Source of the DNA: Echria macrotheca
Lineage: Eukaryota; Ascomycota; Sordariomycetes; Sordariales; Schizotheciaceae
NCBI GenBank assembly: GCA_030411725.1
Contig: MU839848.1
Span: 310,001 to 374,000 of the forward strand
Length of the DNA: 64,000 nucleotides
Direction: 5' to 3'
Every line of letters starts with the position of its first letter. The first letter of the stretch is position 1. This document shows, one piece after another, positions 1-11,619 of this stretch. Both the position numbers and the translations under genes were made by a program. The notes beneath the pieces were generated by a model. It was not told where the DNA came from. It saw only the letters and a list, made by a program, of their open reading frames with translations, and did not search any database.

Positions 1-1700
1 TCATCACCCCTCGCACCTGCCTTGGGCACTGACCAGGACCCCCTCTCCGCAAAGGCCCAAGACTACGGCCAGGCATACCCCACGCCGCCTGCTGACGAGC
101 CCATCCCGCCGAGGACTCACCAGGTCTCTGCCGGCACCCTTGGAAAGTCCAGGGAGAGCACTCGCCAGCTGAGCTTGACTGACTCATATAACACGACCAG
201 TCGCGAGCTCACCGGTATCACTACCCACGGCATCACTGAGGAGCCCGAGACATTTGACCACCAGTCGACCTCGCCATCTCACCGTCACTTTCCCCACCTG
301 TTTGGATCTCTACGAAAACTCACTGGGAGACGCGGCTCAGAACGCCAGGACAGCAAGAAATCAACTACAGACACAGCACGCTCACCGTCCATCAGCACTA
401 CCGAGGTCCTCTACCAGCAGGAGAGGATAGAACCTGTCTTTGACGACGTCGATATCAACGCTCGCGGCGAGGCCTGGTCGTATTACCACGACCCCAACTT
501 GATCAGCGAGTCCTCGGACGCCTTCGCGCCAGTTCCCTCCGCCCCTGCACCTCTGACTGTTGTGCCCCCGGCACATGCTGCTGCGCAAACTCTGCCCAGC
601 CCTTCTTCTGTTTTAGGGGGCCCGACCCCCCAGCCTATGGTAGCGGGAGCTGTTGTAGAGGAACCCGACAGCTTCTCGCCTGACACGTACCAGACAACCA
701 CTCCGCTCCGAGCCTTCAGCCGACAAACCTCTCTCCTTAAGGGGAGCGAACTCGTTAGGAAGGACAGCCTACCTCCTCTCCAGCCAATTGTTGCCGATAT
801 TGGGAGCCCCCCTATTCCTGCTCTCCCTTCGCCAAGTGCAAGACCAGAAGACATGATGCGGCCGACGAACGAAGCTGAGACCCTCTGGCGGGTCAACCAG
901 GAACATATGAAGATTGAGAGCCCACCCCCGCCGGTTGACCTTGTCTACACCCCTTACATGGAGCCCATCGGCGAGGCCTCTTATATGGGCTCGAATCCCA
1001 GCCCCGAATCCGACTACCACTCACCAGCCGGAAACTATCAATCACCACCGGTTATGATGCCGGAGCCTGACTATCACACAACACCTGGAATTATTCTCAA
1101 TGACCAAGACTTCGCCGGAGTCGACTTCAGCCAAGTCATGCCTTATGGCAACACACTTGAGGATCAGATGGTCCAGCACTCTTACTTCACACCCCCTCCC
1201 TCGTCGGGACCTTCAAATCAGAACACGCCGGATACGAGAGTCTCTGACTACACCGGCTCTCCATCACCCCTCCCCGATGTTGGCCATGAGTCCACCGGGC
1301 AGATGGATTCATCTCCGAGGTTATTCCCCTGTGACAAGTGTAACCGGGTATTTGATCAGGTTCACAAGCTGAAGTAAGTCGTGTCCTGATGTCGAGTGTA
1401 CCCCTTCTAACATCTGCCAGCCATCACAAGCGTTACCATGACCGGCCCCACGAGTGCCCTTACGCCGGCTGCACTATGAGATTCGGCACAAAGACGCACC
1501 TGGACCGTCACATCAACGACAAGCACCTCAAGACGCGCAAGTACCACTGCACCCAGCCACAATGCCCCTTTTCCAGACAGGGCGGCAAGTCTTTTCCCCG
1601 CAAGGACAACTGGAGGCGGCATATGATCAACAAGCATCACATCACGCCTGACTCCGATCCAGTCGAGTTCAACGATGATAATATGATGATGGTCACATGA
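1..1700 (+). CDS. C2H2 zinc-finger protein, 5' end missing
   Basis: The frame is open from the first base, so the N-terminus lies outside the window. Exon 1 runs to 1373 and exon 2 is 1421-1700. The intron (1374-1420) has a GTAAGT donor and a GCCAG acceptor, and joining restores the first finger across the junction (CDKCNRVFDQVHKLNHH and on). Three C2H2-type fingers sit at the C-terminus; the second contains CPYAGC with paired His, the third has a longer loop starting CTQPQC. The roughly 450 residues before them are Ser/Pro-rich and look disordered, as in many fungal transcription factors. A nuclear DNA-binding role is inferred from the fingers; the target is unknown. The TGA at 1698-1700 is the stop. 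Confidence 0.85.
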
Positions 1701-2505
1701 GCGGGCGGCCATTGACTGTCTATTATTTTCTTGCGGACCATTTATCATAAACGAAATTCCTGGGTATGGTCGACGCGAAAGGCAGCAGTACAGTCTGGCC
1801 GCCAGAATTCGAGATGCCACCGGGCGTTTAGACGCTCTTCCCGGCGCGGGCCATGCGGCGGTCAGTGCGAGCCCGAAGCCCCCGAAGCTGGGCTAAGACC
1901 GAGCAGCTGGGGTCCCGCGCCAAAGACGGGTCGGGCAACCCAAGTTTAGGGGCGAATTCGATTCGAAACGCATCATTGGCAGAGAAGGCTTAGTGAACAG
2001 CTAGAAGTGGACAGTTTCCTATGAGTACGGGCGAGGGAGAGGACTTCTCGATAGCTATGGGAACTGGACTTGACGTTTAAAGTGGGCGTGTATAGAGCTG
2101 GGATCTCTCCGACACCACAAGAGCTCAGGGACATCTGAGCGTGTATATTGATATTTTATGAGCGGTTTTGGAGAGGAGGACTTTACAGCCTGCATATGTA
2201 TCACGCTGACTTTGGTTCAGCATCGGCGTTAGCAAGCGAAATGGCCGTAATGTTTTTTTTTCTTCCGCTTCTTCTCCCATGTCATCGTGACTGTTGGTAC
2301 TTGGCGTCGGGGATGAGGTCATGGGAGATGTTGGTCATCCTCGACTTCTTGACCACCTCCTTGCCAACCTGAAACCCAATGGGAGAGTGGTAAAGCTCCG
2401 CCGGGTAACCCATCAGTTCAAGCCTGCGATATCTCACGACGCAGAAGCACATCGTAGACCGAATTCATCCGTTCAAGGTATCTTGTCCCATCCCAACCCC
2501 AACCC
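1701..2505. other. Intergenic, convergent 3' ends
   Basis: This stretch lies between the ends of the C2H2 gene (+) and Rrp40 (-). I see only short unsupported frames and a T8 run near 2252. It presumably holds the two 3' UTRs. Confidence 0.6.
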
Positions 2506-3343
2506 TCACCGCGACAGCTCCTTCATGATCCGCCTAACCAACTTCTTCTGCGCCTCGACATCGAGCCCCCTCTCGTCCGTCTCCCGCAGCGCCCTCCCCA
2601 CGGCAATAACCATCCTGGTATTCGCCTCGCTCTTGTCGCTGCCCACCCAGACCTTGCCGTTGCGCCCGACCGCCGTCTCGAACGCCAGCCCCTCGTCGGC
2701 CAGCAGCTCGAGGACCGCGACCCCCCCATACTCGCGCGGTTTCGAGAGGAGTAGTCGTCGCGCCATGCCGAGGGATACGTCGAAGACCATGCCCCCTGTG
2801 AGCGGGCCGAGGCCGTCGCCTTTTCCGGTGGTCTGTGAGACGCATTCGAGCTCGGGGTCCATGTGGCGGTTGGCGAGGGTGACGCGCGCGTAGACCAGCG
2901 CGCCTGGGTTGAGTTGGGGGCGGGTTTTTTTGGTCGCGGCTTCGAAGGAGAGGTGGGGGAGGGTCGCGTTGGGCGTGTAGGGCGATAGGTTGACTAGGTA
3001 GTAGTCTCCTTGGCTGCGGGTTATTTGGCCTATTACTAGGTCGGAGATGGCGGGGATGTACTGTTTTTTCATGAGAATGAGGATTGTTAGTTGGTGTGGT
3101 TGAGTTTAGAGGGAGGGAGGGAAGGAGGGAGAAACGTACATGGCCGGTCGAGGATTCTACCCACATGGAGCCCTTGCCGTGGTCGGTGATCAGCTGGCCG
3201 GCGACGGTCGGGACGATCGAGTTTGTTGCCTGGACATGGCGGAGACCTGGCCCGAGACGGATGGCGTTCCTTCTCGGCGTGGGTATGACTGCCGGATCGA
3301 TTGTGTCCCCGGGTAGGACGATTATGCGGTCGGTCGCTGCCAT
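2506..3343 (-). CDS. RRP40: Exosome complex subunit Rrp40
   Basis: The product is a cap subunit of the RNA exosome (EXOSC3/Rrp40 family), which binds RNA at the entry of the 3'-5' degradation complex in nucleus and cytoplasm. Exon 1 is 3343-3140 (68 residues) and exon 2 is 3060-2506, giving 252 residues, close to the yeast (240) and human (275) proteins. The 79-nt intron has a GTACGT donor and an AACAG acceptor; joining reads GH then YIPAISDLVIGQI, the start of the S1 domain. The C-terminal half carries a KH-type segment with the GRNGKVWVG loop typical of Rrp40. The gene is divergent from Ssz1 across a 545-bp gap. The ATG at 3343 is the only one giving the expected N-terminus. Confidence 0.92.
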
Positions 3344-3888
3344 CTTTTTCGGTGGTGGTTGTTGTTTTCGCGTTTGCGATGCTCTGAAATTTATTCAGCC
3401 TCGTTTGGAGATGCGCGGGAGAGAAAGGCCTGGGCGGCCAGCTGCTCAGCCTTGGTGGGGAGTGGGGTGGTGGGTTGGGGTACTGGCAGTGTATGTACTG
3501 TGTAGCTTGATCACTGCTTCCTGGGAATTTACGATTCTCTGGGTAACCAAATTTGTATGAGTTATGGAATGAGCTCTAAAGAGCCGAAATTCTAATCTAG
3601 GCGTCTGCAATATCACTGTGTGTCGTGGAATTCAAACTCAAGGAGCTCCAGAGCACTCAATGGGTACCTTTTTCTTGTGGGGACGCAGCGACAGGGATGC
3701 TGAGCCAGACCCCCAACCGTCGCCCGCCGCTGTCCAAATTTTTTGACATGGAATTTTTTGGTCCCCCACCACCAAAGCCGGCTTGACATTTTTCATCTTT
3801 CGCAGCTTCCCGCCCGCCCTTTTGTGATTTCCCGACTTTCTTGGCTGCCGCTTTCCTACTTGCGAATATTGCAGAAAATTAGCTCAAG
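3344..3888. promoter_or_regulatory. Shared divergent promoter region, Rrp40/Ssz1
   Basis: The 545 bp separate the start codons of two divergent housekeeping genes, so both core promoters should lie here. The Ssz1 side is pyrimidine-rich just before the ATG. I recognise no specific factor site with confidence. Confidence 0.5.
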
Positions 3889-5729
3889 ATGAGTGACAAG
3901 AAGGAAGCCCCTGCGCCGGGCGATCGCACCGTGATTGGTCTCACCTTTGGCAACTCGAGCAGCTCCATCGCCTGCACCGTCGATGACAAGGCTGAGGTTA
4001 TCGCAAACGAGGATGGAGGTAAGCGCTGCTTTGGCAGGTGGATTGTTGTGTGTGTGACTGTTTCTGACACAAGCCAATTCCAGACCGGCAGATCCCCACG
4101 ATTCTTTCTTACGTCGACGGCGAAGAGTACTACGGCCAGCAGGCGAAGAACTTCCTCGTCAGGAACCCAAAGAATACTGTCGCATACTTCCGCGACTTCC
4201 TCGGGAAAGAGTATGTTTACGGCTGGCATCTAGTGTTTTTTTCGTTCAGGCTGACTGACCCCCGCAGGTTCAAGTCGATAGACCCTACCCACAACCACGC
4301 CTCGGCGCATCCCCAAGATGTCGACGGCACCGTGTCGTTTACGATTACGGACAAGGAGGGGGAGGACGCCGAGCCCTCGACCCTCTCTGTCGCTGAGATC
4401 TCGACCCGCTACCTCCGCCGTCTAGTCGGCTCCGCCTCCGATTACCTCGGAAAGAAGGTCACCTCGGCCGTCATCACCATCCCGACCAACTTCAACGAGA
4501 AGCAAAAGGCCGCCCTTGTCGCCGCTGCCTCGGGGGCAGGTATCGAGGTCCTTCAGCTTATCAGCGAGCCGGTTGCCGCCGTGCTGGCCTACGATGCGCG
4601 CCCAGAAGCCGAGATCAAGGACAAGATTGTTGTGGTGGCAGATCTCGGTGGTACTCGATCTGACGTCACCGTCGTTGCCAGCCGTGGTGGTATGTATACC
4701 ATTCTCGCGACGGCGCACGACTACGAGTATGCCGGTGCGGCTCTGGACAAGGTGCTCATGGACCACTTCGCCAAGGAGTTCCTCAAGAAGTACCCCGGAA
4801 ACGACCCACGCGAGAACGCCAGGAGCTTGGCCAAGCTCAAGCAGGAGTCCGAGGCGACGAAGAAGGCGCTGAGCCTGGGAACCAACGCCAGCTTCAGCGT
4901 CGAGAGTCTGGCGGCCGGTATCGACTTTGCGAGCACCATCAACCGTCTGCGCTATGAGACGATCGCCCGCAGCGTGCTGGAGGGATTCAATCGCCTGGTC
5001 GAGTCGGCCGTGAAGAAGGCCGGTCTGGACGTTCTCGACGTCGACGAGGTCATCCTGGCTGGTGGTACTGCTCACACCCCCCGCATTGCCGCCAACTTCC
5101 GCTCCATCTTCCCTGAATCTACCAACATCCTTGCCCCATCCACCACACCAACTGCCATCAACCCGTCCGAACTCCAGGCTCGCGGTGCCGCTCTGCAAGC
5201 CAGCTTGATCCAGGAGTACGAGGCCGAGGATATCGACCAGTCCACCCACGCTGCGGTGACGACGGTTCCCCACATTACCAATGCCATCGGTGTTGTGTCG
5301 GTATCAGAGACCGGCGAGGAGGTCTTTGTGCCGATTGTCGAGCCCGAGACGGCCGTGCCCGCGAGGCGGACCGTCCAGGTACCAGCCCCCAAGAACGGCG
5401 GCGACGTCCTGGTCAAGATCGTCGAGGGCAACACGCACATCAAGGTGACCAAGCCCGAGCCCAAGAAGTCCAACGGCGACTCCAAGGCCGCCAAGGTCGA
5501 GGACGCCGACGAGGACAGCGACTTCTCGGACGACGACGACTCGGACGAGGAAGAGGAGGAGAAGCGCGAGAAGGTGTGGAAGATTGGCTCGACCGTCGCC
5601 GAGGCGGCCATCCGCGGCGTCAAGAAGGGCGGCAAGGTCGAGGTCACGATCCAGGTTAATGCCGATCTCGGCGTGGTCGTGACGACGAGGGAGGTTGGCG
5701 CCAAGGGCGGTGTTAGGGGCAATATCTGA
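3889..5729 (+). CDS. SSZ1: Ribosome-associated Hsp70-like protein Ssz1
   Basis: Ssz1 is an atypical Hsp70 that pairs with the J-protein zuotin to form the ribosome-associated complex, stimulating Ssb on nascent chains. Exons are 3889-4018, 4084-4210 and 4268-5729, giving 572 residues (yeast 538). Introns of 65 and 57 nt have GTAAGC and GTATGT donors; joins read EDG-DRQIPTILSY and FLGKE-FKSIDP. An Hsp70-type nucleotide-binding domain fills about residues 5-400 (VIGLTFGNSSSSIA, IISEPVAAVLAYDA-type segment, ILAGGTAHTPRI). The second phosphate loop reads DLGGTRSDV rather than the canonical DLGGGTFDV, fitting a non-hydrolysing Hsp70. Only a short C-terminal domain follows, with an acidic linker (DSDFSDDDDSDEEEEE) before it, matching the truncated substrate domain of this family. 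Confidence 0.93.
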
Positions 5730-6276
5730 GGTTGAGTGTGAGGCTGGCGAATCGTGGGGATGAGCGCAGGTCAGGTCAGGTCAGGTCAGGTCAGGTCAGG
5801 TCCATATGAATAGAGTGCGGACTATAGATGAGCATTCTCAAGAGCGAGTGAAGAAGAGTCTGGGAGATGGGTTGGTGATATGGGTGAAAAGGGGCGTGGG
5901 AGACCAGACCGTGGATGTCGACTTTTATGACGAGCTTACCTTACTTAGATTAGGAGCGCATGGGCCGGTGGATATTCGTGTTCGTGAACCAAAAGAGAAA
6001 GAAAGATATTGCATGACTGAGGACCAGTTTCACATAGGACGGGGAAGACGTGAGTCGGTTAGACCCTAGTAGAAGAGGTTCATCGTTCCGATGGTGTATA
6101 AGGTATCCATTTGGAACGTGGACATGTCTATTTACCCAAGGTCACAAGGTCACAAGAGAAATAGAAGCACGACCATCCAAGGTACGACCATCCAAAGTCC
6201 ATCGTGTCGCATTGATAGCGTGCCTGGGGTTTACATAATGAGTACAATACAAAGGGATATACTGCAGAGAGAACTG
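5730..6276. other. Intergenic, convergent 3' ends
   Basis: This gap lies between Ssz1 (+) and the NT-C2 gene (-). It holds a pentanucleotide tandem repeat (5767-5801) and a short imperfect duplication near 6170-6200 (ACGACCATCCAA twice). Small frames inside show no recognisable protein. Confidence 0.6.
5767..5801. repeat. Tandem pentamer CAGGT x7
   Basis: Seven perfect head-to-tail copies of CAGGT lie in the 3' flank of Ssz1, about 40 bp after its stop. A simple sequence repeat likely to vary in copy number. Confidence 0.95.
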
Positions 6277-7902
6277 TCAAGAATGCACCCCAGGCACAGC
6301 CCACGCAACCAAATCGTCGCGCACTTCAAACTCGTCCACCTCCCTAGCCCGCTTGAATCCGTCGCGCCCCCTATCGCTACTCCCCAGCGTCGTCGCCAGG
6401 CTCGCGGCACTATCGCTCCGGCTGCGCAGCCCACTGCCGCCGCCGCCGTTGTCTGTGTCCCGGCTGAGGTCGCGGCGGTGGGTGTGGAGGCCGCTCTGGC
6501 GCATCAGCTGCGTCAGGTCGCGGTGTGAGCCGCTGCCGCCGCCGCTGAATAGCGAGGACCCGCGCTCGCGGGGGTGGAAGGCGGGTTCGGACCGGTCCAT
6601 CAGGACGGTGCCGGTGCTGCGCTCGCTTGCGGCGCTGTCGCCTCGTAGACGGTGGCGGACGCGGGCGAGGTCTCGTGGTCGGAGGGTGCCCATCATGTCT
6701 TCGTGGTCTTCGTCGCCAGACGTGGAACCGCTACCCTCCCGGCGGTTGCTGGAGCTTCCGGTGCTCTGGGGGCTGTTTCCGAGAGTAGGGTTCATGCCTG
6801 TCCTTTTTCGCCCTGGTGAGGGGAGGTTGTGTTTTGAGTTCGAGTGGGAGTGGGCCTGGGGAGCGGCGGACGAGTTCCGGAACCCGTTGCCGCCGGCGAA
6901 TATGTCCTCGATACACTGATCCGCCAGGAGCTCGTCGGGTTGCGAGGCCCAGCTGGCGGCTAGCGCACGCCGATACATGTCTTGGAGCTCTGACATGTCG
7001 CCCGCCTTGCTGCTCACTGAGGGAATGCGACCCGGCGCGTCTGCGTTCGTGTCGACAGGTTCAAGCGCATCGTTGGCGACGAATCCGGCGATGCCGCCAA
7101 AGACGGCTGCTGTCTTGAGGGGCGGGGCTACGAAGTTGCGCTCGCCATCGACCTGAACCATCAAGATGCTGATCTTCAAGGTTGAGTTGATCCGGCTGTC
7201 CTGCATGAGGTATCGCCGCACCACGCCGTCCCGAACATCCGCTGACGGCCATTCTTCATCCAGATCAGACGCCGGGTGCGAAGATCTGGGGCTCGCATCT
7301 GGTTCGGCGCTCGCCGAACTGCGTTTTCGGTGGTGGCTCGATTTGTCTCCTGGCGTAGGCACGTTGATACTCACGCGCCGTGAAGTGGTGACGCCTCCGT
7401 CGCGTAGGATAGCTTCGCTTTCTTCGACATACTCGCTGAGGTTGAGGCGGATGACACCGAGCGAAACCTTCTCATCGCGACCACTGATTCCGGCCGTACC
7501 TGTGACGCTGAATTCCTGGAGCACCTCAAACTCAATGGGGCACTCGCTTAGATTTGATGTCTTGTCAATGGCAATACGAAGTGAGATGACTTTGCAGTAG
7601 TTGTATTCCACTCGGTGGTTTGCGATGGGACATTTTTGAGTTCGGCCTCGGTGCTCTTTGTGAATACTATGTGGAAGATGCCACTTGATAAAGGACCCCC
7701 CCGAGACGAGTGGGACGTTGTTCAGATCATATATCTATATTTGGCGTTAGGAGGCTGCTCTAGTTACGAGAAAGATAACGAACCTTGAGGTGCAGTTCGA
7801 ATTTTGGCTGAGATAGTTGGCAGTGTCAGTTCAGTTTCTGCAACCGCTTGGATAAGAAGCACAAACCTTGCGAGCCTTGCTAACTAGAGGGAGGAATTGC
7901 AT
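6277..7902 (-). CDS. NT-C2 (EEIG1/EHBP1-type) domain protein
   Basis: Assembled from three exons: 7902-7867 (36 nt), 7807-7784 (24 nt) and 7734-6277, giving 505 residues. Donors are GTTTGT and GTTCGT; acceptors are CTCAG and ATATAG; all joins are phase 0. The joined start MQFLPLVSKARK, PKFELHLK, IYDLNNVPLVSGGSFIKW is the first strands of an N-terminal C2 domain (EEIG1/EHBP1 type), which continues to about residue 190 (VEYNYCKVISLRIAID, GVIRLNLSEYVE, STLKISILMVQVDGERNF). The family is linked to membrane association and endocytic or cytoskeletal adaptors in animals; the fungal role is unknown to me. The C-terminal ~270 residues are Ser/Gly/Arg-rich and probably disordered. The start at 7902 rests on domain continuity and is better supported than any in-frame later ATG. 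Confidence 0.85.
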
Positions 7903-8847
7903 ATCAGCTACCGGCGGAAGGTGAAGTGGAGAAGAGCAAAGATGCGCAAAGTGCTGATACGCTATCGCGGGAAAAGGCGACCGTTCATGGTGGGAGAACG
8001 ATACGCGGAAGCAGCGGCGGGAGGTATGGAGATAGTGTCATGGACAGAGTGGAGGATGTGATCAGAAACCGAAGGAAAGAAATACAAATACAGAACAAGG
8101 GGGAATCAGGAAGCAGGGAAGGGACTAGTCGAGGTCGGCTTACTGAGGGATGTCATGGCTCCATGTGTTCACTTTCCCTCGCCGACGGAACCGGAGTGAG
8201 CTAGACCGGGTCCTCGATTCTTTTCCCGTCTTCTGGCCGCGCCTCGACCGCCCGGACCAAATTGTCGACTCCGGGAGTCTGAAGCCAGAATGCCAAGCCG
8301 CGCGATCCAAACGAGCCTACCACTGCGATGTGACAGATAGCGGGAGGCAAGGAGGCCGCAGGGGGGTTGGTTCCAAGGAGAGCCCGAGCAGGAGCTCCGG
8401 TCGCTTGCGACGTCAGACTGTCCTGGATGTGGAGGGGCGCTGCGATCAAGACACCCCTTTCAATTTGCAGCCGGCGACGACGGGGCCAGTCATCAACGGC
8501 TGAATAGGTCTGGATGATGACGCGGGGCTTTTTGTCGTTTTTATTTCTCGATAGCCGCGAAGCGAATCAAGATTCCAGAGTCCGGGAATGGCTTCCTGTT
8601 GGAGAGAGATGCCGTGTAACAGGTTGTGGACCTGGAATGCCGCAGAAGCCTTGGATGCGCCGGGGATTGCCCCGCTACCGCAACTGTCCGCTGTGGCTTG
8701 AGCAAAGCTTGCGGGGAATTGAGCACAGCTCGTGGGGAATGTTCCGATAAGATAAGCTTCCAGAAGCTCCAAAAAATATTGGCCTTCTCGAAAGAGCTTG
8801 CTTCAACATCCCCCAAGGCATAATACACATCCGTTGCGCCGACCAAA
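7903..8847. promoter_or_regulatory. Divergent intergenic region, NT-C2/Pop1
   Basis: The 945 bp separate the NT-C2 gene (-) from Pop1 (+) and should carry both promoters and 5' UTRs. Short frames on both strands have no recognisable products. Confidence 0.5.
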
Positions 8848-11619
8848 ATGGACAAGAAAAAACCAATGCCCTCAGGAAGGGCATTGGAGACTCGAAAAAG
8901 AAAAGATGCGCCATCGGCGCCCCACGAAGCAGGCAACCAGTCAAGGGATCCGCGTCCCAACAGTCGCGTCGTGAAACGCGTCAAGGTCACCGATGCCCGC
9001 CACATTCGCTCCCAACCGCCGGATGCCGCTCTTGACGATGGGAACCTCGATCTGCAAAAGTTCCTCGATGCTCGGAAATTCGAAATCAAGGCGCTGGAGG
9101 AGAGCATGCGCAAAACCAAGGCTCTCAGCGCAACCCGGGCTTTCCAGCAGGTCCCGCGAGCCATGCGGCGACGAACAGCAAGTCACAATGTCAAGAGAGT
9201 GCCTAAAAGACTGAGGGCGAGGGCAAGACACGAGCAGATCGAAGACAATACGCCGACCATCGAGTCCAGGAAACGACGGCCACGAACAACCCGCGCGCGC
9301 ATCCGCGCCGAAACCGCAAAGAGGCTGCAGATATTGGCAGCTCGACAAAAGAAAAGAAGACTCGAGAAACGCGACACTGCTGAAGCTGAAGATACGGCGA
9401 AGTCTCTGATCATACAGGCCAGGGCACCGAGACCAAAAATCCGCCGAGATGCGCTCAACGAACCTCCCAAGAACACTTCTAAATTCCGAAAGCGTCAAGT
9501 CGAAAAAACATGGCTCCCGACACACCTTTGGCATGCCAAAAGGGCTACAATGACCGAGCCAACCAAGCCGTTATGGAGGTTTGCTGTGCCACTGACGTCG
9601 ACCGAGAAATGCTATCGGCCGACTCATCGGGCATCCGGGCAAAAGGGTGTAGTGGTCTGGGATATGAGCTATATGAGCACGATTGGGCTCTATGGAACAT
9701 ATGAGGGGGTTCAGAGGGCCCTGAAGTCGCTCGGCCTCAACCAAGAGAGTCTCTGGGGTGCTCGTGGTCAAAAGTGGCGGACTGGACTGCGGAAATGGTC
9801 TGGTATTCTGAGCAAGCAGCGAAAAGAGGGAACCAGATACATCGGTCCGGCTACCATTGTGTGGAATCCCGAGGCACCCATCGGAAGCTTGTCCGGCCCA
9901 GCCCGGGCCAGAAAACCGCAAAGGCAGCTTCTGATAAGGACGCACCCATCCTGCTTTCTTGAGCTGTTCAACGAGCTCCTGAAGCTGGCGAAGATGCAAA
10001 GCCCTCAACTACACGTGGAAGATCTCCGATTTGAGGTTGGCAGCATTGAATTGGCGGGACCTGGGTCGACAGAAGCATTGCTGGGAATCTTGACGCCTTA
10101 TCATGACAAACCGGAAGCGGAGGAGCACCATGGTCGGGTATTCCGCTCTCTCGAAGGCGTGACTAACCCAGCCGCTCTCCCCAAAGATGTGGTTCTGGCA
10201 TTCTCGGCAAGAGATCCTCGGTTGGCGTACCCGCCAAAGACAATCGGCAGGTCTCGAGAGTCCGAATCCGCCCTTCTGCATACCCTCACCAACTGGCCGG
10301 CGGATGATGAGGCGAAGCCATTCGATCTTTTGGACCGGGACTATCGACACAAAGCATCACAGCTGCCTTCGCAAAAGTCGATAAATCGAAGGAAGGGCTC
10401 CAATCTTCCCGGAAAAGCCGTCAATCTCAGCGCCGTTGATCCTCCCATTCCAGTCATGTTGTTCGCCTCGAGGCCGGCGGTAACTAGACAGACCCAAGGA
10501 ACCTGGATTCTTCTGGCCCCTTGGAAGTGCATCCTCCCGCTCTGGTACAGTCTGGTGCATTATCCCCTATCTACTGGAGGCAACCCCCGTCTAGGAGGTC
10601 TAAACGAGCAACGCCAGATCGCGTTCGAGCACGGCTCACCGTGGTTTCCCGGAGATTTTCCTGGAACGGATGCGGGTTGCAGTTGGGAGCTCGAGGAGCG
10701 CGAGAGGAGGAAGCGCGATTGGGATCGGCGACCAAAGGGGAAGAGAATCGAGTGGAGATCTCTGGACCTTGGCGCCGGAAGGAAGGGCGAAGTGGGTGAC
10801 GGCCTGGCGTGCGATTTCGAGCACCTCTTCGGCCTCAACGCTGTCACGGAATCTTCCGCGGCCGAATCCTCCAATGAACGGGACCCTGATATGATGGAAC
10901 TTGACGAGCCTCAGGAGCAGCCTCGTGCAAACCCCTCCCCCCCTTCTGCCCTGCTCGCAATCAAACAGATCACGAAGACGGCTTTCAATGGGCTAATAGC
11001 GCCTTCAAACCTGGAGCCTCCACCGAAACGCGCGGTTGTGACCGTCAATGTCACAATGGTCGGGCGCGGTGTTGCTAATACGTGTGCGAGGATCTACCGT
11101 CTGCCACGGAAACCGTCAGTTGCCGAGCCATCCAGCCAAGCCGAAGTACCTGCGACGATTCCGCCTGTTTCTACCGGCTCACCATCATTGCCTTGGAACT
11201 TGAGAGAGCAATGGCTTGCTGAGCTTCCTCTGAAGCCGACGAATGCGAACTCTATCAAGGGCCAACGAGTGAAGAAGCAGCCGGCCGCGCCACGAATGAC
11301 GCCGGGGACAGATCTTGCGACGCGGACTCGGCTTCTAGCCAAGTCGATTCTCACTTCAGAAATACCGCACCCGAAGATGCCTGCCAACCAGGTAGATGTC
11401 AACGGTCATCCGCTTTGCCCGGATGAAGATGACCTTATTGGATTCGTGACGACTGGCGCCTTTAGTCTTTCTGAAGGCAAGGCTACGGCTGTCGGTTCTG
11501 TCTCGGCCGAGAAGGCGAAGGAGACCATCAGGGAGCAGGGCATGAAGGAAGGCATGCTCTGCATCGTAAGGAACGCAGGGGAGAATGTGGGCTGGGTAGC
11601 CCGGTGGGAGGTGATATGA
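8848..11619 (+). CDS. POP1: RNase P/MRP protein subunit Pop1
   Basis: Pop1 is the largest protein of RNase P and RNase MRP, the ribonucleoproteins that mature tRNA 5' ends and pre-rRNA in nucleus and nucleolus. A single exon encodes 923 residues. The N-terminal Pop1 domain has the family signature RRRTASHNVKRVPKRLRARA (about 107-126), then WLPTHLWHAKRATM (about 222-235) and the stretch YRPTHRASGQKGVVVWDMSY (about 257-276). The POPLD domain lies at about 552-615 (WILLAPWKCILPLWYSLVHY, GSPWFPGDFPGTDAGCSWE). The C-terminal part includes IGFVTTGAFSLSEGKA, seen across Pop1 proteins. The N-terminus is very Lys/Arg-rich, as expected for RNA binding. The ATG at 8848 opens the frame with a basic leader. 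Confidence 0.95.
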   Translation: MDKKKPMPSGRALETRKRKDAPSAPHEAGNQSRDPRPNSRVVKRVKVTDARHIRSQPPDAALDDGNLDLQKFLDARKFEIKALEESMRKTKALSATRAFQQVPRAMRRRTASHNVKRVPKRLRARARHEQIEDNTPTIESRKRRPRTTRARIRAETAKRLQILAARQKKRRLEKRDTAEAEDTAKSLIIQARAPRPKIRRDALNEPPKNTSKFRKRQVEKTWLPTHLWHAKRATMTEPTKPLWRFAVPLTSTEKCYRPTHRASGQKGVVVWDMSYMSTIGLYGTYEGVQRALKSLGLNQESLWGARGQKWRTGLRKWSGILSKQRKEGTRYIGPATIVWNPEAPIGSLSGPARARKPQRQLLIRTHPSCFLELFNELLKLAKMQSPQLHVEDLRFEVGSIELAGPGSTEALLGILTPYHDKPEAEEHHGRVFRSLEGVTNPAALPKDVVLAFSARDPRLAYPPKTIGRSRESESALLHTLTNWPADDEAKPFDLLDRDYRHKASQLPSQKSINRRKGSNLPGKAVNLSAVDPPIPVMLFASRPAVTRQTQGTWILLAPWKCILPLWYSLVHYPLSTGGNPRLGGLNEQRQIAFEHGSPWFPGDFPGTDAGCSWELEERERRKRDWDRRPKGKRIEWRSLDLGAGRKGEVGDGLACDFEHLFGLNAVTESSAAESSNERDPDMMELDEPQEQPRANPSPPSALLAIKQITKTAFNGLIAPSNLEPPPKRAVVTVNVTMVGRGVANTCARIYRLPRKPSVAEPSSQAEVPATIPPVSTGSPSLPWNLREQWLAELPLKPTNANSIKGQRVKKQPAAPRMTPGTDLATRTRLLAKSILTSEIPHPKMPANQVDVNGHPLCPDEDDLIGFVTTGAFSLSEGKATAVGSVSAEKAKETIREQGMKEGMLCIVRNAGENVGWVARWEVI

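Noticed and set aside
4422..5273. 283-codon minus frame
   Set aside because: Antisense to Ssz1 exon 3, explained by codon bias.
5806..6069. 87-codon + frame after Ssz1
   Set aside because: Probably 3' UTR; too short and without recognisable features.
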